A DNA stretch of 64,000 bases. It comes from Leptasterias polaris. Its lineage: Eukaryota > Echinodermata > Asteroidea > Forcipulatida > Asteriidae. Position 1 is the first letter of the stretch. Each line of letters opens with the position of its first letter. The position numbers and the translations under genes are program-made. The stretch is from the NCBI GenBank assembly GCA_037783415.1, contig JAZGTN010000011.1, positions 248,001 through 312,000 on the forward strand, given 5' to 3'. A model generated the notes under the pieces. It was not told where the DNA came from, searched no databases, and saw only the letters and a list, made by a program, of their open reading frames with translations. Of this stretch, positions 34,518-46,500 are shown piece after piece.

Positions 34518-36672
34518 TAATAATAATAATAATAACAGGCATTTATACTGCGCTTTTCCAAAACATGATCAAAGCGCATAACAAAAGAAAAGGATAAATT
34601 AAAACAGGCTAGAACAAAACTTAAATCTACTATTTAGGAAAGAGATAAGTTTTAAGTTTACTCTTAAATGTAACAACACAAGAAGAATCACGGACACTAA
34701 TTGGGAGACTGTTCCAAAGTTCAGCAGCAGAGTGTGAGAAGGCGTGTTTGCCATAAGATAATCTGGACTTGTGAGTGTTAAGCCGAGTTCTATCGGAAGA
34801 AGAACAGAGTCCTTGACGGTTGCTTTGGCAAAGATGAAACATATCAGAGAGATAAGGTGGAGCAATGTCCTTCAAACATTTAAAAACATATAGAAGAGTT
34901 TTGAACTGGATGCGTTTCTCCATGGGTAGCCAGTGTAGTTTAGCGAGTAAGGGGGATCCATGAGCTCTCCAACAGTTAACAGTGAGAACAAGTTTGGCAG
35001 CTCTGTATTGAATACTGGTGAGGCGTTTAAGATGTGCTTTGGTGATTCCAGATAACAGGGAGTTACAATAGTCTAGACGAGAAGTGACAAGACAGCGAAC
35101 CACATGGTGGCAAGTATCATGATCAATGTATTTTCGAATCCTTGCAATGTTGCGCAGATGGAAGTTAGTAGAGCTACATACTGAATTAACTTGAGATGAC
35201 ATTGACATGACAGGGTCAAACATGACACCCAAATTCCGAATATTAGTTGAGGGGGTTACCTTTGAATTTCCAATGTTAAGAGAAACATCTTTAACATGTG
35301 ACAAGTTGTTCTTAGAGGCAGCGACAAAGAACTCTGTTTTCTCAGACTATGATGTCATCTATGCATGACGTTAGTATAGCCAAGGCTTTCTCTTTTTCAC
35401 CTGGCACGGTTGGATTGAAGTCAACATATAATTGTGTATCATCGGCATACATGTGGTAATTGACATGGTGCCGACGAATAACTTTGCCAAGAGGTTGAGT
35501 GTAAAGAGAAAACCTCATAGGTCCAATGACCGAACCTTGGGGTAGTCCGTAGTCCATAGTATGTTCACAAGAATACGATCCAGAGACTATGACACGATTT
35601 CGTTGACCTTGGCGATATGAGGAGAACCAATTGAGGGCCGTATCCTTGATGCAAAAAGTGTCCGAAAGACGATTTAAGAAAATCTGATAATCAACAGTGT
35701 CAAAAGCTGCACTAAGGTCAAGGAGTACAACGAACACAGCTCTCCTTTGATCCAAAGCACACATAATGTCGTTCTTAACTTTAAGCAAAGCTGTCTCCGT
35801 ACTATGATGGGCGCGATAAGCAGACTGGAAAGTCTCATTTAGATGATTGTCAGCAAGGTGATCATTTAATAATAATTAATAATAGTCATTTGCAACGCGC
35901 CAAATCAATCTAAAAGATGTTCAAGGCGCAAAGAAGCAGAGACAATTTAGACGTGAAGCGATGGTTTTTCAATAACTTTAGACCACATGGGTATATTAGA
36001 AACTGGTCTGTAGTTTTTCAATTGATTAATATCCAAAGATGGTTTCTTGAGGGTGGGTTTGATGATTGACAGCCTGCTTTAAAACATCCGGAAATACACC
36101 AGTTGATAAAGACAAGTTAACAATATAAGTCAGCTTTGGTACAATGATGTTGATGCATTGCTTGACCAACCATGTTGGCAAGACGTCCAAAGAACAAGAC
36201 TTGTTTGGCGATCGAGAGATAATTTTGCAAATCTCATTTTCATCAACTGGTTCAAAGTTATTCAGAATAGTTATAGCCTGAACAGTGTCAGACACATTAT
36301 CAATTGGATTGGAGTCTGCCAAATCAGTGTTATCAAGATCATTACGAATCTTGACAATTTTGTTCTCAAAGAAGTCAGCAAATTTGTTGGACAGCTGCTC
36401 ATTTGAATCACACACAGGAAGTGATTTTTTAGTCTTATTTTTGTTCAGCAAAATATTAGTGATTTGAAACACCTTTTTCATATCAGCAGATTGCAGTTCG
36501 TTATTGAAGAACTCCTGCTTTGCTTTCTGAATCAAGTTAATGACATGTTTGTGATGAGAAAGATAGCACTGACGATTTACCTCATTGGTGTGTTTCTTAA
36601 GGGTTCGCTCAAGTCGACGCCGTTGCCGGAGAGCTTCATGAATTTCATCATTGTACCATTGATGTTTGGGTC
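34518..36672 (-). mobile_element. Broken CR1/L2/Jockey-type LINE (ORF2 3' half)
   Basis: Frames on the minus strand give, in order: a linker region (H-Q-W-Y-N-D-E-I, 36672 to about 36000), K-N-Y-R-P-V-S-N-I, an interruption at 35868-35962, then T-F-Q-S-A-Y-R-A-H-H-S-T-E-T-A-L, L-D-L-S-A-A-F-D-T-V-D, L-P-Q-G-S-V-I-G-P, and Y-A-D-D-T-Q-L-Y (catalytic Asp pair). A short deletion follows near 35342, then the thumb/C-terminal part (R-L-D-Y-C-N-S-L-L; L-H-W-L-P; E-L-W-N-S-L-P) to the stop at 34630. At least one frameshift lies near 36045. The 3' end has GCGCTTTGATCATG, AAAAGCGCAGTATAAA and a (TTA)n tail at 34535-34518. It cannot encode an active protein as it stands. Confidence 0.85.
35868..35962 (-). 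mobile_element. Short SINE/LINE 3'-tail insertion inside the LINE
   Basis: Between two RT blocks that should be contiguous sits a minus-strand stretch with TTTGCGCCTTGAAC, GGCGCGTTGCAAATGACTA and an ATTATTAATTATTATTA tail. This is the same stem-plus-(ATT)n layout as the SINE and LINE 3' ends elsewhere in the window. It is probably a heavily 5'-truncated insertion. Confidence 0.5.
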
Positions 36673-36703
36673 GAAGTATTATTATTATTATTATTAAAGA
36701 TTT

Positions 36704-36794
36704 ATACTGGATGATGTGACGGTGAGATAAAGACATATGATTAAAAGTTAAACACCCAACTCACTGTGATTCCTTATTCCATCCTTTTATACAG
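36704..36794. repeat. 91-bp perfect direct repeat, right copy
   Basis: Identical to 33492-33582. A (TTA)n run (about 36676-36696) sits just to its left. Confidence 0.9.
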
Positions 36795-36939
36795 AATTTC
36801 TTCAATTAATGTACACCGTGGAGTGAACCTGTTTCACGACGGGTGCAACATATGTAATCTACAAGTAGGGATTCGTGTCCATGGTGGGCAGCATGGTTAA
36901 AAACAAGCACCCCCTCTACTTCTACTATATAACTCTATG

Positions 36940-37366
36940 GCGTGTCGTGGCCGAGCGGATAAGAGCACCGAACTCAAGCTCTGGTGTTTCTGATCAGCAG
37001 AGTGTGGGTTCGAATCCCAGTCATGACACTTGTGTCCTTAAGCAAGACACTTAACCACATGCTTCGTCCTTCGGATGGGACGTTAAGCCGTAGGTCCTGT
37101 GTGTTGTGTAATGCACGTAAAAGAACCCAGTGCACTTATCGTAAAGAGAAGGGGTTTGCCCCGGTGTTCCTGGTTGATTGGCTGCATATTGCGCCACAGC
37201 ACCTTGTAAACCATTACATGGTGCTATGCAAAGGAATAGGTCTCATACTGTTCAACACGTAACTCCGCTTACCTTGTAGGAAAAATACTGAGCGCTTTGA
37301 GACACCCATCGGGAGTATAAAGCGCTATATAAGAACTGCGTATTATTATTATTATTATTATTATTA
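36940..37366 (+). mobile_element. SINE-2, complete tRNA-Leu-derived SINE
   Basis: The head has GTGGCCGAGCGGATAAGAGC, a CAA anticodon loop (CTCAAGCT) and GGGTTCGAATCCCAG. The body differs from SINE-1 after AAGCAAGACACTTAA (CTTCGTCCTTCGGATGGGAC, GTAATGCACGTAAAAGAACC). The 3' end GCGCTTTGAGACACCCATCG, AAAGCGCTATATAAGAAC plus (ATT)n closely resembles the LINE 3' end at 34518-34600. It lies just beyond the ABHD12 3' end. Confidence 0.85.
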
Positions 37367-37571
37367 GGGAGAATCTAAAGCGTTAGGGGTAAATGGTACA
37401 ATACCAAAATTAAATATTGTAAAGGAGAAATAAGAAAAAAGAAAGAAAACACTGCATTGATAAAAAACCACTTCATGCATTTCAACATTAACTCATACAT
37501 GATTGCATTGGTTGTACATTATAATTATTACTGCATTGCTGGGAGCATCGATGTTTTCTACAATGAAGACA

Positions 37572-40500
37572 TTATTTCATGAAGTCCCTGTTAACGAAAG
37601 AGAGAAAAAAGAAGAAGAATCAACCATAGAACCGCCGCAATCTTACCCCTTCTTTCAGTTGTTTTAAATAGGACCCCTCACTCCCACATTCCAAACACAC
37701 AACATCCATTCTACCTGTTTCGATTTCACAAAGCACTAAGATTCATCTTAAGATGAGTTGTCAATATCGTTGTAGTTACTTGTAGTGTAACATCACACTT
37801 TGCTTAGCAATTCCGATTGAAACACATCTTAAGATCAATCTCAGCTCTTTCTAAAATCAAGCCCAGGTTCTTCCATACCCTTTTAACGTCTTATTCAACG
37901 TCCTATTCCACTTTACAAAGATCAATCAAGGTTAATCACAGTCTCTCTCTGTTTCATTTTTTCTAAGACCTACCACTTCTCTCACAAGACAGATTTTATC
38001 CCAATAATAATAATAATAATAACCAGTTTTTATATAGCGCATTTCACAATAACGTCTCAATGCGCTTTACATTAGTGCCCTGGTCATTGGGCCAATAACA
38101 TTCCTTTAATCTTTCTCAGCTCCCTGGGGAGTATACAGCCCGAGCTGCCGTGGCGCTCAGAAGCTTTTTCAAACACAATATCAACCTCTACCCTTGCAGG
38201 TACCCATTTATACCCCTGGGTGAAGAGAAGCAATTATAGCGAAGTGTCTTGCTCAAGGACACAAGCGTCACGACCGGGACTCGAACCCACACCCTGATGA
38301 CTAAACCACCAGAACTTGAGACCGATGATCTAAACCACTCGGCCATGACACCCATGATTGTCAACAGTAGGCTTACCCTTACTTACACCATGCAAAGCTT
38401 CAAATCTTACTCAAGCCATATTAGAATTAGTGGCTGTGGCTTGATCATCACGTGAACATGCATTGAAGCATAGGATGCTCATAGCAACACCCTTATCAAC
38501 AGCTGTAGCCGTAGCCGCCAGTTTGAACACACCACCAGAAATCTACAGATCATTCCCCCCCCAATTCAGCCGCCTTTATTAGGCCTAACTTCTGTGTGTC
38601 TATATAACCTGAAAGCTATACGCATCGTGAGCAGTGGGTACAAATAAAAATGTACCACTGGCACGTAGTATTCTTCAGTGTGTCCATATTGCAGAACAGC
38701 CAAAAGCTGATTTTGGTTTTTTTAATATGCCACAGAGAGGGGTTGGAAAAGATTTGACCAATCACAAAGAATAAAGACAGACACATGGATTTCCAGTCAA
38801 CCCAAGAAGGGTTGTCCTAACCTCTCTATAACAACCCACACCTCCCTCCATCATTACCCAAATCGCCCTTCATCTCTTGCCTCCTCTCTCTACTAGCCAT
38901 GTTGACCTCTTGTACAGGCTGCTGTCATTGAGGTCAAATGAAAACACGCTAATCTCAGCTAATGATTAGTCTACCTATGACCTTAGCGGAGGGTACTGTT
39001 TGAGCCTGTGTGGTCATATGCAAGGATTCTATTACATTCTTCCAGAGGTCAATGATTCTTACCTGATGACACCGGATAAGTCCGGTGAGTCCACGATGTG
39101 CCGATGACCATAGCCGTCATACCCAAAGGAATGAAATGTCACCGGTGGTAGAGATTTGTCACGATTCTCAACACTAAACTCGTACAGCTGAGGAAGGAAT
39201 TCATATCGCACAAAATATCACTTGTGAACCTGAACAGGCATTGTCTCTTCTGCTGACCCACGTCACCTGATGTCACCACCCCACAAATATTGGTGGTGCC
39301 ACTTTACACGTTTACAGATAATTACGCTTTTTAACAAAAGGGCTTTTACGAAAGGGAATAAACGAGTAGTGACTCCGCTTTTTAAACGGCTGTTTAAAAC
39401 CTTACAGGGTCGTAGCCATGCGATAAAGGACACCACCTTCGGTTACAAGGCCACAACCCTGCTGGTTTTAAACGGCTATTTAAGACCTCGCCGCCACTCT
39501 TTTATTCCTTTATTCAATAGGGATATTTGTCAACACTGAACTAGCCAGCCGGACCACTTGGAATTTTGACTGGTGTTTCAACTTGCAAATGGCCAGCACA
39601 CCACTGTTAAGGGAGAACGCTGCTCTGTGGATCTCACTTTCACAAGATGGAAAGCCTCATTAATAATTTAGACCAAGTCACTTGAAGACATGATGAAAAT
39701 AAGTATAAGTTAACCATGTTTCAACTTGCAAAAAATAAGTTAGTGGCCTGACGTTTCGACCCTAGGTCAGGCCACTAACTTATTTTTTGCATTTATACCT
39801 CAGGTCCTTTTGGTTGGTAAGCAGTTTGCAACAGCTAATTATATTTTCTCATGTTTCAACTTGTGAGAACAGTTCACTGAAAGTTGTTTTCACTTCAAAT
39901 TTACAGAAGTGGGATACATAAAGCTTGCCTCAATACATGTACAATCATTCTTTTGGCTGACTCTGCATGACACGCGGTGCGACACTTAAATAATGTGCTC
40001 TCTCCCATACAAGCTTAATATGCATTCTAATCAAAGACTATACTAAACTGAAATTGATATATATGTAGAGAAAATCGCATATCATTCAGAAATCAATGAG
40101 GATAATAAACATATTGATAATAACCATACTTTGTAGAAAAGACTTCAGTAGGATTGGAACCAGTGACCCTACCAGTGCTCTTTGTGGTTCATGTTCATGG
40201 CTCTAAAAAGAGTCCTACAGAACTAAAAACCAAAAAGATGAACGATGCAATGTCTCTGCTCTACCTATAGACCTCAGAGCCAGCCAAAAGAACTATTGCA
40301 TTGAAGCAAGCTTTATACATGTGCACACTGAAAATATGTGGGGTCTTAAGCTATTGCATCTGTCTGTTCTTGAATGCTTTGTAAGATGGTCATACAAATA
40401 TACATATAAAACATTGTAGGACTACTAGGAATGCAGCTACAGGAAAAGATATTTAGACTTTTTGTTAATTGTCTACTGTCAAGGACTTACTTGTTTGCCT

Positions 40501-43500
40501 AACTTGTATGGAACGACAAAATCATCTTCAGCGTGGAGTATTAAAACTGGACAGTTGACTTCTTTAAGGCTGGAATACAAAACACAATATACAAAAGTAA
40601 CAAATATTCTGTTCAACTGTGCATTATCTATTAACCCTATAGTAGTGTCCCAGGCCGATTACTTTTGGACTGTGTACTGACACTGACAGGGACAATTTAC
40701 TTAATAACTTACTTTTGTTGCGAGTCAAACATAGCCTCTTCTTGCTCATATGCTTTGCCAAATAAAGATAAGGAACCAGGTAGAATCCACCAGGGCTGAA
40801 AATAAATCCACAAGAAAAAGCAATTAATGTCATTTCAGAAATTCCATTTGGCTTAGGTTCGTCATAATCAAACTTTAAATACAAAGCTTTAAATAGTAAG
40901 TTTTTAAAGCTCACTTTTTTAGTTGCCATCTTTATGGGTTGGGTTTTGGCTTTGGGCCGAGTCAAGCATTCTATTTTTTCTATGCAGCCTAGTGGTTCAT
41001 CAAACCAATCATGCAAGAAAATTGATAAAACTCCTGTGTGCTGCATGCCGTAATTACACACAACGCTAATTATTTATTTGCCCCAAAATATGGCCGACTT
41101 TACACTGTGTGAACGTCATCAAGAGGGAGCTATCAATTAAGACTCCACCGGAAGATGTTTGATTGCAGACTGCCAAATCAATCTTACCCTACCTTGCAAA
41201 TGATCAAGCATAACATCTACAGGTTTTAACATGGACAGACCTCATGATGTTGGAATACTTTCAAGCATAACATCTACAGGTTTTAACATGGACAGACCTC
41301 ATGATGTTGGAATACTTTCAAGCATAACATCTACAGGTTTTAACATGGACAGACCTCATGATGTTGGAATACTTTCAAGCATAACATCTACAGGTTTTAA
41401 CATGGACAGACCTCATGATGTTGGAATACTTTCAAGCATAACATCTACAGGTTTTAACATGGACAGACCTCATGATGTTGGAATACTTTCAAGCATAACA
41501 TCTACAGGTTTTAACATGGACAGACCTCATGATGTTGGAATACTTTCAAGCATAACATCTACAGGTTTTAACATGGACAGACCTCATGATGTTGGAATAC
41601 TTTCAAGCATAACATCTACAGGTTTTAACATGGACAGACCTCATGATGTTGGAATACTTTCAAGCATAACATCTACAGGTTTTAACATGGACAGACCTCA
41701 TGATGTTGGAATACTTTCAAGCATAACATCTACAGGTTTTAACATGGACAGACCTCATGATGTTGGAATACTTTCAAGCATAACATCTACAGGTTTTAAC
41801 ATGGACAGACCTCATGATGTTGGAATACTTTCAAGCATAACATCTACAGGTTTTAACATGGACAGACCTCATGATGTTGGAATACTTTCAAGCATAACAT
41901 CTACAGGTTTTAACATGGACAGACCTCATGATGTTGGAATACTTTCAAGCATAACATCTACAGGTTTTAACATGGACAGACCTCATGATGTTGGAATACT
42001 TTCAAGCATAACATCTACAGGTTTTAACATGGACAGACCTCATGATGTTGGAATACTTTCAAGCATAACATCTACAGGTTTTAACATGGACAGACCTCAT
42101 GATGTTGGAATACTTTCAAGCATAACATCTACAGGTTTTAACATGGACAGACCTCATGATGTTGGAATACTTTCAAGCATAACATCTACAGGTTTTAACA
42201 TGGACAGACCTCATGATGTTGGAATACTTTCAAGCATAACATCTACAGGTTTTAACATGGACAGACCTCATGATGTTGGAATACTTTCAAGCATAACATC
42301 TACAGGTTTTAACATGGACAGACCTCATGATGTTGGAATACTTTCAAGCATAACATCTACAGTTTTTAACATGGACAGACCTCATGATGTTGGAATACTT
42401 TCAAGCATAACATCTACAGGTTTTAACATGGACAGACCTCATGATGTTGGAATACTTTCAAGCATAACATCTACAGGTTTTAACATGGACAGACCTCATG
42501 ATGTTGGAATACTTTCAAGCATAACATCTACAGGTTTTAACATGGACAGACCTCATGATGTTGGAATACTTTCATTCGAGGAAGGATTATGGTGGACACT
42601 CCTAAGTTAACACATTACATGAAATCTCCAATATAAAGAGCACACTGTTATAAAGAGAGTCTACTTAATGAAGAGTACATTCTGATGTCCCAAATCACAT
42701 ATCTCCTTTGTTTTTCTCTCCTCTTGTAACAATGTTTCTTCTCTCCTCTTGTAACAATGTTTCTAATTATAAAGAGGTATAATTTGGCATTCCCAGTGAT
42801 CTTGGTAATATGGTTGATGGATTGATTGATAACGAGAGTCGAAGATAAATGTGCCTTTCTTACCATTGTAAAAATATGATTCCTCATGGCGTCTTGCATG
42901 CTGTTATAAGGAGCTTCTAAAATCAACCCTTTGGGACATGACCCTAAAAACAAAAAAACAAACTGAATAAGAAAACAATGTCTACTGGCGATATGAAAGT
43001 ACAATTATTCATATGGATGGAACTTCCCATATTCATCATTTTTATGAATTCCAGCTGGAAATCGGGGAATGCTCTAAGCAACCAAAATAGTAAGTCACTT
43101 AGTTTCATCACCATCATTTAGCGGTCGCAACCGAGATCCTGTTCACAACATCATCCCAGAAGTGTTTATCCCTCATCATGTTAAGATGGCCCTCAATTCC
43201 AGACTCTGTGTCTCTACTTATCATTTAGTTAAAACAAATTCATCAGCAGTTGTACAATAAATCAATAGCAGTTGTACGCCGCAATGTGATGGTAGTGGCA
43301 GCCTTGTACGAGAGCCTGACACTTGGCGCTTGCCAAGCCCTGCCGTCTGACTACTTTTTGACCAATGATGATGATAAATGTTATAAACACGAAGGAATCT
43401 TACCTGATTGACATAGTTTCTTCACCATCGCACTTCCAATCCTACAAAATCAACAAAAGGTTCAAGTTCATTGAGTATAGATTATGACAATCGCCAACAT

Positions 43501-46500
43501 TATTGGATGTCGGAATACCTCAGCCAAAGCTTTGAGTACCGGCATACCAATATTACCCCATGTCCCAATACCAAAATGGGTACATACCCAACTGCCTACT
43601 GACATGTTTCTCACCCATACCCAACCCACCCCCTTTGATTGTCTACAACAAAATGTAGATAAGTTTCTTAACCTCTTCCTATACAATGGTCTATATCCAG
43701 ATGTAAGTGATTTAACCAATATGGACCCTACCCTCATCCCATGGCATGAATAACAGCATAGTATGTGTACATGGGTTTCTTACCCACTTCCCAATGACTT
43801 TCCTCATTCACAGATTGGTTCCTTATACCTATATGTTGGTGATTCCCTACCATCTTCCAAACAACAGGTCTATACCTGTATACATGTAGATGATGGCTCC
43901 GTACTAAATTCCTATAGAGTGCTCCATACAAAGATGCAATATTCCAGGGCTCCTTATACTCAATTCCCCTGGAGTGGCCCAATACTTAAATGGATTCCTC
44001 GCCCACTTCCCGTAGGGTAGAGACCCATAATTACCTAAAAGGATTTCCTACCCACTTCCCATCTAAATGGTTTTCTAACCCATACCTTGTTTTACCTACT
44101 TCCAATAGAGTGGCCCCATACTTAAATAGTTTTCCTACCCACTTCCCACCAAAATGGTTTTCTTACCCACACCTAAATGATTTTATAAGTACTTCCCATA
44201 GAGTGGCCCCATACCTAAACGGTTTTCCTACCCACTTCCCACCTAAATCGTTTCCTTACCCACTTCCCATAGAGTGGCCCCATACCTAAATGGCTTCCTT
44301 ACCCACTTCCCATAGAGTGGCCCAATACCTAAATGGCTTCCTTACCCACTTCCCATAGAGTGGCCCAATACCTACATGTACATGGATTCTTTACCCACTT
44401 CCCATAGAGTGGCCCCATACATAGATGGTTTTCTTACCCACTTCCTAGAGTGGCTCCATACCTACATGGATTCTTTACCCACTTCCCATAGAGTGGCCCC
44501 ATACCTAGGTGGTTTTCTTACCCACTTCCCATAGAGTGGCCCCATACATAGATGGTTTTCTTACCCACTTCCTAGAGTGGCTCCATACCTACATGGATTC
44601 TTTACCCACTTCCCATAGAGTGGCCCCATACCTAGGTGGTTTTCTTACCCACTTCCCATAGAGTGGCCCCATACAATGTACCTAGATGGTTTCCTTACCC
44701 ACTTCCCATAGAGTGGCCCCATACATAGATGGTTTTCTTACCCACTTCCTATAGAGTGGCCCCATACCTAAATGGATTTCTTACCCACTTCCCATAGAGT
44801 GGCCCCATACCTAAATGGTTTTCTTACCCACTTCCTAGAGTGGCTCCATACCTACATGGATTCTTTACCCACTTCCCATAGAGTGGCCCCATACCTAAAT
44901 GGTTTTCTTACCCACTTCCCATAGAGTGGCCCCATACATAGATGGTTTTCTTACCCACTTCCTATAGAGTGGCCCCATACCTAAATGGATTTCTTACCCA
45001 CTTCCCATAGAGTGGCCCCATACATAGATGGTTTTCTTACCCACTTTCTAGAGTGGCTCCATACCTACATGGATTCTTTACCCACTTCCCATAGAGTGGC
45101 CCCATACCTAAATGGTTTTCTTACCCACTTCCCATAGAGTGGCCCCATACATAGATGGTTTTCTTACCCACTTCCTATAGAGTGGCCCCATACCTAAATG
45201 GATTTCTTACCCACTTCCCATAGAGTGGCCCCATACATAGATGGTTTTCTTACCCACTTCCTAGAGTGGCTCCATACCTACATGGATTCTTTACCCACTT
45301 CCCATAGAGTGGCCCCATACCTAAATGGTTTTCTTACCCACTTCCCATAGAGTGGCCCCATACATAGATGGTTTCCTTACCCACTTCCCATAGAGTGGCC
45401 CCATACCTAAATGGTTTTCTTACCCACTTCCCATAGAGTGGCCCCATACATAGATGGTTTCCTTACCCACTTCCCATAGAGTGGCCCCATACCTAGGTGG
45501 TTTTCTTACCCACTTCCCATAGAGTGGCCCCATACATAGATGGGGGCGTGATTACTTCTCTCTTGAGCCCATCTATATGCAGACTCTGCATCTCCTACAA
45601 CACCTTCTGCTGATGGCCATCCACTTGAATCTCCAAAACCTTCAAAGTAAATGCAGGGAAATGAAATTGGTTTAATTAAAAAAGAACATTCGGCCCAAAG
45701 GCTGAATTGCATTTCAAATGTACATTTTAATCACAAAAAGTATTTTAAAAAATAAATAAAAAAATAAAAAATACATGAAACAACTGGTCGCTTCCCAGGT
45801 TGCATCTTTAACTTGGGTGTGATCCCTGGCTAGACCCCAGTTACAGGTTAAATGTCTTCTGACTGGCACCCCCGAACAAAGATATTGACAAAATAGGGTA
45901 ACAGCCAACATTAAGTTTAGAGAGCTCAGTTGGTAGAGTGCTGGCATAATAATCTGGAGGTCGCAGGTTCAAGTCCAGCACTTGTCAATTTTTGTTTATT
46001 TATTAATATAAAAAAGGGTAATATAAGTGGACACCATATTCACAATGGACACATAATGTGCATACGACACAACACAAGCTCTCAACATTCATTCTCCCCA
46101 AAAAGGTGACACAAAATCAATAGTTTGCAATAAAATAAAAGGCATTTCATAACCTAAAACTTTCATGTAGATCTCAGAATGAGCTGCAGACATACTCCAG
46201 ATTCTGTGTATGGGCATTAAGTTACAGCTATATATACATCTCCATGCCCTCTCTGAGTTACCTGCTGCTAATTACATGTTTCAAACTGTCTCTGACAACT
46301 GGGCAAACTCAGTGGTCGAGCAGTTAATACAACTACTCTAGAATGTGCGGGCGTCGTCTGGTCAAATCTCACCCAAGTAGCCCTCAGAAGTTTTTTATTT
46401 TTCAGGACTCAGAAAGTACTTAGTATACCACGCTCATCGGCATAAGTGTGAAAACCAAAATAACCTTCTTTATCCCCGATGCAATTATCACATCAATTAA

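Noticed and set aside
34630..36736. Reverse transcriptase frames as an active LINE or host RT gene
   Set aside because: Frameshifts, a deletion near 35342 and a nested insertion break the protein.
41231..42610. 459-codon open frame as a repetitive protein gene
   Set aside because: It is generated wholly by a 57-bp tandem repeat, lies antisense in an ABHD12 intron, and has no splice or homology support.
43484..44289. Overlapping plus-strand open frames of about 85-99 codons
   Set aside because: They follow the decayed part of the exon 6-derived array and share its repeat text; no gene features.
41205..45543. CRISPR-like appearance of the two arrays
   Set aside because: The units are contiguous with no unique spacers, and the context is a spliced animal gene.
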